A model generated the notes under the pieces. The model saw only the letters and a list, made by a program, of their open reading frames with translations, was not told the DNA's origin and searched no databases. Positions 1 through 5,149 of a DNA stretch of 5,149 bases are shown piece after piece. Numbering within the stretch: the first letter of the stretch is position 1; the number at the start of each line of letters is the position of its first letter. The stretch spans positions 1-5,149 of the forward strand of contig LVBO01000355.1 of the NCBI GenBank assembly GCA_001604435.1, in the 5' to 3' direction. The position numbers and the translations under genes were made by a program. The stretch is from Synergistales bacterium Syner_01 (GTDB lineage Bacteria; Synergistota; Synergistia; Synergistales; Aminobacteriaceae).

Positions 1-56
1 ATCAGTCTACGATGTGCCGGCACATTTTTTCGTCTACGATGTGCTGGCACTCAACA
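1..56 (-). mobile_element. Probable terminus of an insertion sequence (IS21-type organisation), rest outside the window
   Basis: Read on the minus strand from position 56, the sequence starts TGTTGAGTGCCAGCAC and continues into two tandem copies of a 19-bp motif. Ends beginning with TGT and carrying several internal repeats as transposase-binding sites are characteristic of IS21-family elements. That assignment rests on general knowledge of the family, not on a database match. No transposase gene is visible, because the element body would lie to the left of position 1. The boundary at 56 is inferred from the TGT. If it is right, the element sits 19 bp beyond the stop codon of the UPF0182 gene without damaging it. 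Alternatives are a dispersed intergenic repeat or a pair of operator sites for a gene to the left. Confidence 0.42.
5..50. repeat. Two 19-bp direct repeats with 27-bp period
   Basis: Positions 5-23 and 32-50 both read GTCTACGATGTGCYGGCAC. They differ only at 18 (C) against 45 (T), so 18 of 19 bases match. The 8-bp gap between them holds a run of six T. In the first copy, TGTGCCGGCACA (13-24) is a perfect 12-bp palindrome; in the second, the GTGC/GCAC arms are kept around a TG centre. The spacing and dyad suggest protein-binding sites, such as transposase sites at an element end. The repeats are directly visible; their role is inferred. Confidence 0.85.
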
Positions 57-75
57 CTTTACAATATGGACGAGA

Positions 76-2898
76 TTATTGTTCTCCGTCCTTTCGTTCC
101 ACCATCTCCCGGAGTATATTCTCCAATCCGCTCATTTCTCTGCCGTACCCCTCCCAGTCGCCTCGGCGCAGCGCCTCCTGGGATGCGTCCCAGCGGGTCA
201 TCGCTTCGGCGGCAAGCTCGGCGATCTCTTCCGATCCGGAGAACTTCGTCCGTTCCACTATTTCGGCCGAAACAAGAGAAGAAGCTTCCAGCTCGGACGC
301 CGTGGGGGAGAGCAGACGGACGAGCGACTCTTCGAGCGTTTCTCCCCAGACCACCCTGCCGCCCGTCGACGTGATCACGCGCCGAAGCTCGGGAAGCTCG
401 CTGTTGTCCGCCCGGAGATAGAGCGGCTGGACGTAGAGAAGGCCGTCCCCCACAGGCACCACCGTCATGTTGCCCCTGACGACGGACGACCCTCGCTGGC
501 TCCACAGGGAGAGCTGGGCGGAGATCTCCGAGTTCTGGTTCGTGAGCGCTTCGACCTGCGCCGGGCCGTAGATGAGCTGCTGCTTCGGGAACTGGTAGAC
601 GAGAAGTTGGCCGTAGTTGTCGCCGTCCGAACGTCCGGCCATCCACGCGATCATGTTGTTCCTGCTCACCGGCATGAAGGGGGTGATGAGCGCGAACTCC
701 GCATTTTTCTCTCCGGCGAGGCGCATGTTCACGTAGTAGGCCTCGGCTGCGGCGCCTCTCGGGTCGCCGCTCCCCGGACGGTCCCACACGTCTTCCTTGT
801 TATAGAACGTGTTCGCGTCCGTCATGTGGTACGTTCGGTAGATCTCGCTCTGGATGTTGAAAAGATCCTGCGGGTAGCGCAGGTGCGCTTTCAGCCCCTT
901 CGGCATTTCCGAGTACGGCTTGAAGATCTCCGGGAAGATGCCGCTCCACGCCGCGAGTACCGGGTCGTCCGGATCGGCGGCGTAGAAGCGCATCGTGCCG
1001 TCGTAGGCGTCGACGGTGGCCTTTACGCTGTTGCGTATGTAGTTGATGGTCTGCCCGCGCCCGAGCGAGACCGGTTGAGAGTAAGGGTAGCTGTCCGCGG
1101 CCGTATAGGCGTCCTGCATCCAGACGAGGCGTCCTTCCGTAACAACGAGGTACGGGTCCCTGTCGAAGTAAAGGAACGGCGCGACGCGCATGAGACGTTC
1201 CTGGATGTTCTGGTGGAACTTGACGCGGCTCTCCTCTGTGAAGACGTCGGATAAGAGTATCTTCATGTCGGCGAACTTCAGCGCGAAGAGAATGCGACGG
1301 AAGAAGGAACCCATCGGAACGCCGCCCTTTCCTTCATACACCGTACGGACGTTGGAGTCGCCCATCGGGTAGTCGAACTCCTGCACGGTGGTCCGGACGA
1401 AGATGTAGGAACTGGGTTTCTCGCCGTAGTAGATCTGCGGGTGCGTGATGGGAAGGTGCACCTCGCTTCTCGGAGGAAGGTCGCGCACCCAGAGACGGGG
1501 CAGGCCGCTCCCGGCCACCTCGTTTACGGGATTCATCACGATGCCGTAGCCGTGGGTGAATTCGAGGCGGGTGTTGATCCATGTCGGGTTCTGCAGACCC
1601 CGGATGTCCAGCTCCCGCGCCGCGAGCATCACCTGACGGTATTCGCTCTCGCCCGTTCCGGACGTGGAGGGGAATGTATAACGATCAATGTCCACGTTCG
1701 CGAAGTCGTAGTAGGTGCGGATCTCCTGAAGCTGTTTGTAGCTGCGCAGCAGAGGGCCGTGGTCCCACAGACGGATATTGTCGGTGGTGTCGCGGTTCTC
1801 CTCCACATCGCGCCACGTGATGGAGTCGTCGGGCGTGATCGTCTTGAGATCGACGTTGTGCAGGTTGTAGGCGTGGAGCGTCGCGGCGATGTTGTAGTCG
1901 ATGAAGCGCCGTTCACGCTCGAACTCGTTCGGCTCGACGAAATACTTCTGGACGATCGCCGGGTAGACGCCCCTCAGGAGGACGCTGGAGACGACGAGGA
2001 GCCCCACCATGCCCAGCGAGAGCTTCCACATTCTTCGGAAGAGGCTCACAAGCAGCGCGACGGAGATGAGGAGGGAAATGACCGCGAGGACGTTCAGCGC
2101 GAAGAGCTCCGCGTGGACGTCCGTGTACCCCGCGCCGAAAGTGACGCCGCGGGGCGAGAAAAGGATGCCGTAGCGGTCGAGCAGGTAGCCGACGCCCCAG
2201 AGAAACGCCCCGGCGGACGCCAGCAACGTCAGGTGCGTCCGTACCTGCTGCGGGACGGAGAGCTGGGTAAGATCGCGGTTGCGCGGCAGGAGAATCGCGC
2301 CGTACGCCGCCGCGGCGGTAACTACGCAGAGGAAGAGGATATTCAGCAGCCGCGTGTGAAGAAACGTCCAGAAGGGCAGGGCGAAGACGTAAAAGCCCGT
2401 GTCGTTGCCGAAGATGGGATCCGTCGTGCCGAACGGAGTCGCGTTGAAGAAGCGCAACACCATCGCCCACTCCGTGGAAGCGGCGGCGCCGTTGGAAAAG
2501 CCCAGGAAAAGCGCGACGGCTCCGATGGCCCACCCGGCCGCTTTCGACGCGAGAAGCGGTGTGAATTCGGGATGGAGAGCCAGCAGATTCCGCCGGACGA
2601 AGGCCAGGTTGACCCATATGGCCGCGGCGAAGAGGAGGAAGCCCGCGGCGAAAAGGGGAAGCCTGGCGAGGATGCGGGTCAGAAAGACGGACCCGTACCC
2701 TTCGGTGTCGTACCACAGCCAGTCGGTGTAAAACTCAGCCAGGGCTGGGAACAGCACCATGACAAGGAGAACGGCGCCTCCAAGCAGCAGAAGACCTTTG
2801 TTCACCTTGGGAAGCCGGAAGACCGGACGCTTGGGAGACGATGAATCGTCACCCGGGAACCACTCGTTGTCGGGGAACCAGTCGTTTTTACTCATCAT
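76..2898 (-). CDS. UPF0182 family large membrane protein, function unknown
   Basis: This complete gene encodes 940 residues, within the usual 900-1000 residue size of the UPF0182 family (COG1615). About seven hydrophobic segments fill the N-terminal third (roughly residues 35-55, 78-98, 120-140, 180-204, 222-241, 262-287 and 293-312). A long hydrophilic part of about 620 residues follows and is presumably exposed outside the membrane. Family-type stretches are visible: PNEFERERRFIDYNIAAT near 323-340, NYIRNSVKATVDAYDGT near 619-635, the LRYPQDLFNIQ block near 673-683, and SRNNMIAWMAGRSDGDNYG near 745-763. The acidic C-terminus includes the family-like GDWEGYG near 913-919. The biochemical role of the family is not known to me, and no catalytic motif is evident. 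The start at 2898 (ATGATG) has no Shine-Dalgarno, and the promoter -10 ends 6 bp before it, so the mRNA is probably leaderless; the ATG at 2895 is an alternative. Residues 6-17 are a short tandem duplication (DWFPDN, EWFPGD). No terminator is visible after the stop codon. Confidence 0.95.
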   Translation of the reverse strand: MMSKNDWFPDNEWFPGDDSSSPKRPVFRLPKVNKGLLLLGGAVLLVMVLFPALAEFYTDWLWYDTEGYGSVFLTRILARLPLFAAGFLLFAAAIWVNLAFVRRNLLALHPEFTPLLASKAAGWAIGAVALFLGFSNGAAASTEWAMVLRFFNATPFGTTDPIFGNDTGFYVFALPFWTFLHTRLLNILFLCVVTAAAAYGAILLPRNRDLTQLSVPQQVRTHLTLLASAGAFLWGVGYLLDRYGILFSPRGVTFGAGYTDVHAELFALNVLAVISLLISVALLVSLFRRMWKLSLGMVGLLVVSSVLLRGVYPAIVQKYFVEPNEFERERRFIDYNIAATLHAYNLHNVDLKTITPDDSITWRDVEENRDTTDNIRLWDHGPLLRSYKQLQEIRTYYDFANVDIDRYTFPSTSGTGESEYRQVMLAARELDIRGLQNPTWINTRLEFTHGYGIVMNPVNEVAGSGLPRLWVRDLPPRSEVHLPITHPQIYYGEKPSSYIFVRTTVQEFDYPMGDSNVRTVYEGKGGVPMGSFFRRILFALKFADMKILLSDVFTEESRVKFHQNIQERLMRVAPFLYFDRDPYLVVTEGRLVWMQDAYTAADSYPYSQPVSLGRGQTINYIRNSVKATVDAYDGTMRFYAADPDDPVLAAWSGIFPEIFKPYSEMPKGLKAHLRYPQDLFNIQSEIYRTYHMTDANTFYNKEDVWDRPGSGDPRGAAAEAYYVNMRLAGEKNAEFALITPFMPVSRNNMIAWMAGRSDGDNYGQLLVYQFPKQQLIYGPAQVEALTNQNSEISAQLSLWSQRGSSVVRGNMTVVPVGDGLLYVQPLYLRADNSELPELRRVITSTGGRVVWGETLEESLVRLLSPTASELEASSLVSAEIVERTKFSGSEEIAELAAEAMTRWDASQEALRRGDWEGYGREMSGLENILREMVERKDGEQ

Positions 2899-2904
2899 GA
2901 ACTC

Positions 2905-2932
2905 ATTGTAACGGACTTTCCACCGTTGTCAA
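2905..2932 (-). promoter_or_regulatory. Near-consensus sigma-70 promoter of the UPF0182 gene
   Basis: On the minus strand, TTGACA (2932-2927, 6/6 consensus) is followed after 16 bp by TACAAT (2910-2905, 5/6). Only six bases (GAGTTC) separate the -10 box from the ATG at 2898, so initiation at the usual 6-8 bp downstream would fall on or beside the start codon. An 18-bp dyad, AACGG-N8-CCGTT (2910-2927), fills the spacer and touches both boxes. It could be an operator. Confidence 0.75.
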
Positions 2933-3051
2933 AGCGTGAAAAGCGGAGGGACTCGCCAGCAATTCCGGTCCGCCGCCGGCGAAAAAACGCACGCGCAGGA
3001 CTCCTTGTTTCAAGAAGCGGAATATGGGGTGGGGGAAAAATTTGAAAATAC

Positions 3052-3063
3052 CGCTCCGGAGCG
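3052..3063. promoter_or_regulatory. Perfect 12-bp palindrome upstream of the dctP promoter, candidate operator
   Basis: CGCTCCGGAGCG is an exact 12-bp inverted repeat ending 7 bp before the TTGACA box of the transporter promoter. This is a typical position for an activator bound next to RNA polymerase. An A-rich tract (about 3036-3049) precedes it. No regulator gene is in the window, so the binding protein is unknown. A 12-bp palindrome could also arise by chance in GC-rich DNA. Confidence 0.4.
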
Positions 3064-3070
3064 ATTTATC

Positions 3071-3100
3071 TTGACAGATCGCCGATGCGTATGGTAACAA
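3071..3100 (+). promoter_or_regulatory. Predicted sigma-70 promoter of the TRAP transporter operon
   Basis: A perfect TTGACA (3071-3076) is followed after 18 bp by a weak -10 element, TAACAA (3095-3100). TGG directly precedes the -10, giving the TGn extended -10 pattern that can compensate for a poor hexamer. Transcription would start near 3107 and leave an untranslated leader of about 75 nt before dctP. A strong -35 with a weak -10 fits a regulated promoter. Confidence 0.55.
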
Positions 3101-3182
3101 GAGTCATCCGCGTATGAACACGGGGCAGCTCTTTCATTCGGGAAGTTCCAACACATTACAACCAAAAGGAGGAAGTCGCAGT

Positions 3183-4175
3183 ATGTTCAGAAAGTCACTT
3201 GCAACAACGGCAGTTATGGTCCTCGCGCTCTCCCTGTTCTGTACCGCCGCGTTCGCCAAGGTGGAGATCAAGCTTTCCAACCAGCTCCCCCCCTCGCATC
3301 ATATCTCGAAGGGGCTCGTCGTTTTTTCCGAAAAGGTGGCGGAGTACTCCGGAGGAGATGTCACGGTCCGGATCTTCGACTCGGCCCAGCTCTTCAAGGA
3401 TACGGAAATAGTGGAGGCCCTTCAGGACGGCCTCGTTGAAGCGGGACTGGTCCCGGTGAACAAGTGGTCCGGCATGATCCCTGCGGCGGACATCTTCGAG
3501 ATGCCCTTCGTCTTCAAAGATTTCGAGTCGCCGAAGAAGTTTCTCGACGCCGGCGCCGACAAGATCCTCGACGGCGAATTCCAGAAAAAGGGCGTCAAGA
3601 ACCTCTTCTGGGTCGACTACGGCTACATCCAGTTCTTCAACAACAAGCGCGTGCTGAAGACTCCGGAGGACTTCAAGGGACTCACGATGCGGACCTTCAG
3701 CAGCGGCGACGCGGAGACCCTGCGCGCGCTCGGCGCCGCTCCTACCGTCATGAGTTCCTCCGAGATGTACATGGCGCTGCAGAGAGGCACCGTCGAGGGC
3801 GCCACCACCGGCATGCCGGCCGCCGTCTCCCGCAAGATTCACGAAGTGCAGAAGCACATGACAATGGCGAACTACACCACGGCGCAGTTCGTGGTGCAGG
3901 CGAACCTCGACTGGTGGGAGAAGCTCTCGCAAACTGAGAAAGACGCCGTTCTGAAGGCCGGACTCGACGCCGAGGCATGGATCCGCCAGGCTATCGAACA
4001 GTCGGAGACGGAAGCCGAGAACGTGATCCGCGGCGCCGGGGTAGAGATTCACGTGTTGAGCGCGGAGGAACGGCCGCTCTTTATCGAGGCCACGGAATCG
4101 GTCCGCAAGGCATTTGCGGAGAAGACCGGAGAAATCGGTAAAACCCTGATCGAAATGGTACTGTCGATCGACTGA
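3183..4175 (+). CDS. dctP: TRAP transporter solute-binding protein, DctP family
   Basis: This is the extracytoplasmic ligand-binding subunit of a tripartite ATP-independent periplasmic transporter, 330 residues long and typical for the family. A Sec signal peptide spans residues 1-25: MFRKS, a hydrophobic core, then AFA before Lys26. C20 is preceded by SLF and is not a convincing lipobox. Family features are the N-terminal strand KVEIKLSNQLPPSHH, FDSAQLFKDTEIVEALQDG (65-83), FEMPFVF (105-111), and GLTMR (166-170), whose Arg170 is at the place of the conserved arginine that binds the substrate carboxylate. ALQRGTVEGATTG (198-210) replaces the more usual ALQTGVVDGQE form. The ligand is probably an organic acid, but which one cannot be read from the sequence. 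The start at 3183 is preferred because AAAGGAGG (3165-3172) lies 10 bp upstream and because the signal peptide begins there. The in-frame ATG at 3114 lacks a ribosome site and would spoil the signal peptide. It is the first gene of the operon with the two permease genes. Confidence 0.95.
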   Translation: MFRKSLATTAVMVLALSLFCTAAFAKVEIKLSNQLPPSHHISKGLVVFSEKVAEYSGGDVTVRIFDSAQLFKDTEIVEALQDGLVEAGLVPVNKWSGMIPAADIFEMPFVFKDFESPKKFLDAGADKILDGEFQKKGVKNLFWVDYGYIQFFNNKRVLKTPEDFKGLTMRTFSSGDAETLRALGAAPTVMSSSEMYMALQRGTVEGATTGMPAAVSRKIHEVQKHMTMANYTTAQFVVQANLDWWEKLSQTEKDAVLKAGLDAEAWIRQAIEQSETEAENVIRGAGVEIHVLSAEERPLFIEATESVRKAFAEKTGEIGKTLIEMVLSID

Positions 4176-4184
4176 CGAAACTCC

Positions 4185-4191
4185 GGAGGAG
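4185..4191 (+). promoter_or_regulatory. Unpaired Shine-Dalgarno-like GGAGGAG between dctP and dctQ
   Basis: A strong ribosome-binding-type sequence lies 9 bp after the dctP stop but 93 bp before the preferred dctQ start. The only nearby start is a TTG at 4204 (12 bp away), in frame with dctQ. Using it would add 27 residues and translate through the stem-loop. It may be a decoy, a coupling site or the relic of an older start. Confidence 0.35.
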
Positions 4192-4215
4192 CAGCCAACA
4201 CAGTTGTTTTCTCTC

Positions 4216-4252
4216 GGGAGAGCGGGGAAGGGAATCTCTTTCCCGCTCTTTC
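4216..4252 (+). promoter_or_regulatory. Intercistronic stem-loop between dctP and dctQ
   Basis: The bases 4216-4232 can pair with 4236-4252 to give a 17-bp stem (including four G-U pairs) around a 3-nt loop, AAT. The core is AGAGCGGG (4219-4226) against CCCGCTCT (4242-4249). No U-run follows (the next bases are CTATAATA), so it is not a standard intrinsic terminator. More likely it protects the 3' end of the dctP message or partially attenuates transcription. That would match the need for more binding protein than permease. Confidence 0.7.
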
Positions 4253-4284
4253 CTATAATACTGACAGTAAAGGGGCATGTTTCG

Positions 4285-4809
4285 ATGATACGACATATTC
4301 GCAGTGCGGTGGAGAAAGGGAACCTTATCCTGGGCTATGTCAGCGGTCTGGGCATTCTCCTTATGGGGCTGATTCTGTTTTATGAAGTCGTCATGCGCTA
4401 TTTCTTCAGGGCGCCCACTATCTGGGCACAAGAGACCGCCGTGTATCTTTTCATGTGGACCATGCTCGCCGGAGGAGCCTACACGCTTCAGAAGGGGAAG
4501 CACGTGCGCATCGACCTCGTTATCGAGCACCTCTCCCCACGGACGCAGAAGATTCTCGAAATGATCACCAGCTTTGCTGGAATGCTCTTCTGCTCGGTGG
4601 TTACGTGGCAGGCGTATGAGATGATTATGACTTCCATCGGGTATGAAAAAGTCTCCGCGACGCCGCTGAGGGTGCCGATGTGGATTCCGCAGATGGCGCT
4701 GCTGCTTGGTTTCGCTCTGTTGACATTCCAGTTTGCGATCATCATCGCCGACCGGTACGCCGAAGTCTTCGGCAAGGGCGCCGCAGGAGAGGAGGAAAAA
4801 ACATGCTGA
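4285..4809 (+). CDS. dctQ: TRAP transporter small permease subunit, DctQ family
   Basis: This gene encodes the 174-residue small membrane subunit that pairs with DctM in the inner membrane and is required for import of ligand delivered by DctP. Four membrane segments are visible (about residues 15-36, 48-68, 90-112 and 133-156). Family motifs are VVMRYFF followed by WAQE (35-50), GKHVRIDL (71-78) in the loop after the second helix, and PMWIPQ (131-136) opening the last helix. The start at 4285 has AAAGGGG (4269-4275) 9 bp upstream and gives a normal N-terminus. A 27-residue extension from a TTG at 4204 is possible but less likely. The gene is 109 bp after dctP, across the stem-loop, and its last 7 bases overlap the next gene, which suggests translational coupling. 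The protein is separate and not fused to the large permease. Confidence 0.93.
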   Translation: MIRHIRSAVEKGNLILGYVSGLGILLMGLILFYEVVMRYFFRAPTIWAQETAVYLFMWTMLAGGAYTLQKGKHVRIDLVIEHLSPRTQKILEMITSFAGMLFCSVVTWQAYEMIMTSIGYEKVSATPLRVPMWIPQMALLLGFALLTFQFAIIIADRYAEVFGKGAAGEEEKTC

Positions 4810-5149
4810 GCTTTACCTTCGTCGTCGTGCTGCTCATCGGCATTCTCTTCATGGGGCTTCCGGTGGCCTTCTCTCTCGGTGGAACGTCGCTTGTGCTGAT
4901 CTGGCTCTTCGAGCTTCCCATGAAGGTCGTGGGCGCGACCATATTCACATCGCTCGAAGGCTTCGTCCTTCTCGCCATACCGCTCTTTGTCCTGATGAGT
5001 CAGATACTGCTCGACGGGCGGATCGGCGATGACCTCTTCGAGGTCATGAACGCCTGGGTGCGGCACCTTCCCGGCGGTCTTGCCATCGCCACGATTCTCG
5101 CGTGCGCCTTCTTCGCCGCCATCACCGGCTCCGGCGCGGCCACCGCGGC
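4803..5149 (+). CDS. dctM: TRAP transporter large permease subunit, DctM family (5' part)
   Basis: The gene runs off the right edge after 115 complete codons; full-length members have about 425 residues. DctM forms the ion-coupled translocation channel together with DctQ. The translation begins MLSFTFVVVLLIGILFMGLP and shows family features: MGLPVAFSLGG (17-27), AIPLFVLMSQIL (58-69) and GGLAIATILACAFFAAITGSGAATA (91-115), the last being the GGLA to ITGSGAATA block typical of the superfamily. The start ATG lies inside the dctQ stop region (ATGCTGA), and GGAGG at 4791-4795 is 7 bp upstream, a strong ribosome site. No stop or frameshift is seen in the visible portion. Confidence 0.95.
   Translation, partial: MLSFTFVVVLLIGILFMGLPVAFSLGGTSLVLIWLFELPMKVVGATIFTSLEGFVLLAIPLFVLMSQILLDGRIGDDLFEVMNAWVRHLPGGLAIATILACAFFAAITGSGAATA

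Noticed and set aside
13..30. Palindrome TGTGCCGGCACA followed by six T as an intrinsic terminator
   Set aside because: The palindrome has no loop, so the RNA could form only about four stem pairs. The duplicated motif is better explained as a protein-binding repeat.
5..50. CRISPR-like array from the two repeats
   Set aside because: There are only two copies with an 8-bp spacer, far too short for a CRISPR array.
79..1254. Long plus-strand open frames opposite the UPF0182 gene (also 1441-2844)
   Set aside because: They are antisense to a clear family member. Their Arg/Val/Glu-rich composition is typical of shadow frames in GC-rich DNA.
2895..2906. Three-codon leader frame (ATG AGT TCA TGA) overlapping the UPF0182 start
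   Set aside because: If transcription starts at about 2898, as the promoter predicts, its ATG at 2906 is not in the mRNA. It has no ribosome site either.
2903..3100. Minus-strand 65-codon open frame in the divergent intergenic region
   Set aside because: It starts with TTG, has no ribosome site, runs through both predicted promoters, and its product resembles nothing I recognise.
3114..3182. Upstream ATG extending DctP by 23 residues
   Set aside because: It has no ribosome site, and the extension would place polar residues ahead of a well-formed signal peptide that starts at 3183.
3195..4052. Minus-strand 285-codon frame opposite dctP
   Set aside because: It is a shadow of a confidently identified gene, with biased composition and no ribosome site or domain.
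4163..4172. GTCGATCGAC palindrome at the end of dctP
   Set aside because: It lies within coding sequence for Leu-Ser-Ile-Asp and is short enough to be chance.

Overview
The window looks like ordinary chromosomal DNA from a GC-rich bacterium. It holds a long minus-strand gene facing away from a plus-strand solute-uptake operon, and its extreme left edge has the look of an insertion-sequence end. A UPF0182 protein together with a TRAP operon would fit an anaerobic lineage such as Synergistota or a clostridium/delta-type bacterium. No marker gene is present, so the taxonomy is a weak inference.

Layout. Positions 1-56 carry two near-identical 19-bp direct repeats, 27 bp apart, at what looks like the terminus of a mobile element (IS21-type organisation, inferred). 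Positions 76-2898 (minus) encode a complete 940-residue membrane protein of the UPF0182 family: about seven N-terminal membrane segments followed by a large, presumably extracytoplasmic region of unknown function. Positions 2899-3182 are a divergent intergenic region. It holds a near-consensus sigma-70 promoter for the UPF0182 gene, placed so close to the start codon that the mRNA is predicted to be leaderless. It also holds a TTGACA promoter for the transporter operon, with a perfect 12-bp palindrome just upstream. Positions 3183-4175 encode a secreted TRAP solute-binding protein (DctP type), 4285-4809 the small four-helix permease (DctQ type), and 4803 to the window end the first 115 residues of the large permease (DctM type). 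The last gene overlaps the small permease by 7 bp.

How the genes work together. The three plus-strand genes make one tripartite ATP-independent periplasmic transporter. DctP captures the ligand (most likely a carboxylate, because the family's conserved arginine is present) outside the inner membrane, and the DctQ/DctM pair imports it using an ion gradient. A strong stem-loop without a U-tract lies between dctP and dctQ and probably sets a higher level of binding protein than permease. The UPF0182 gene is transcribed separately, and nothing in the sequence ties it functionally to the transporter.

I found no RNA gene, CRISPR array or convincing new multi-gene system. The most interesting points are the leaderless arrangement of the UPF0182 gene, the operator-like dyads in the divergent region, the intercistronic stem-loop, and the probable insertion-sequence end 19 bp beyond the UPF0182 stop codon.
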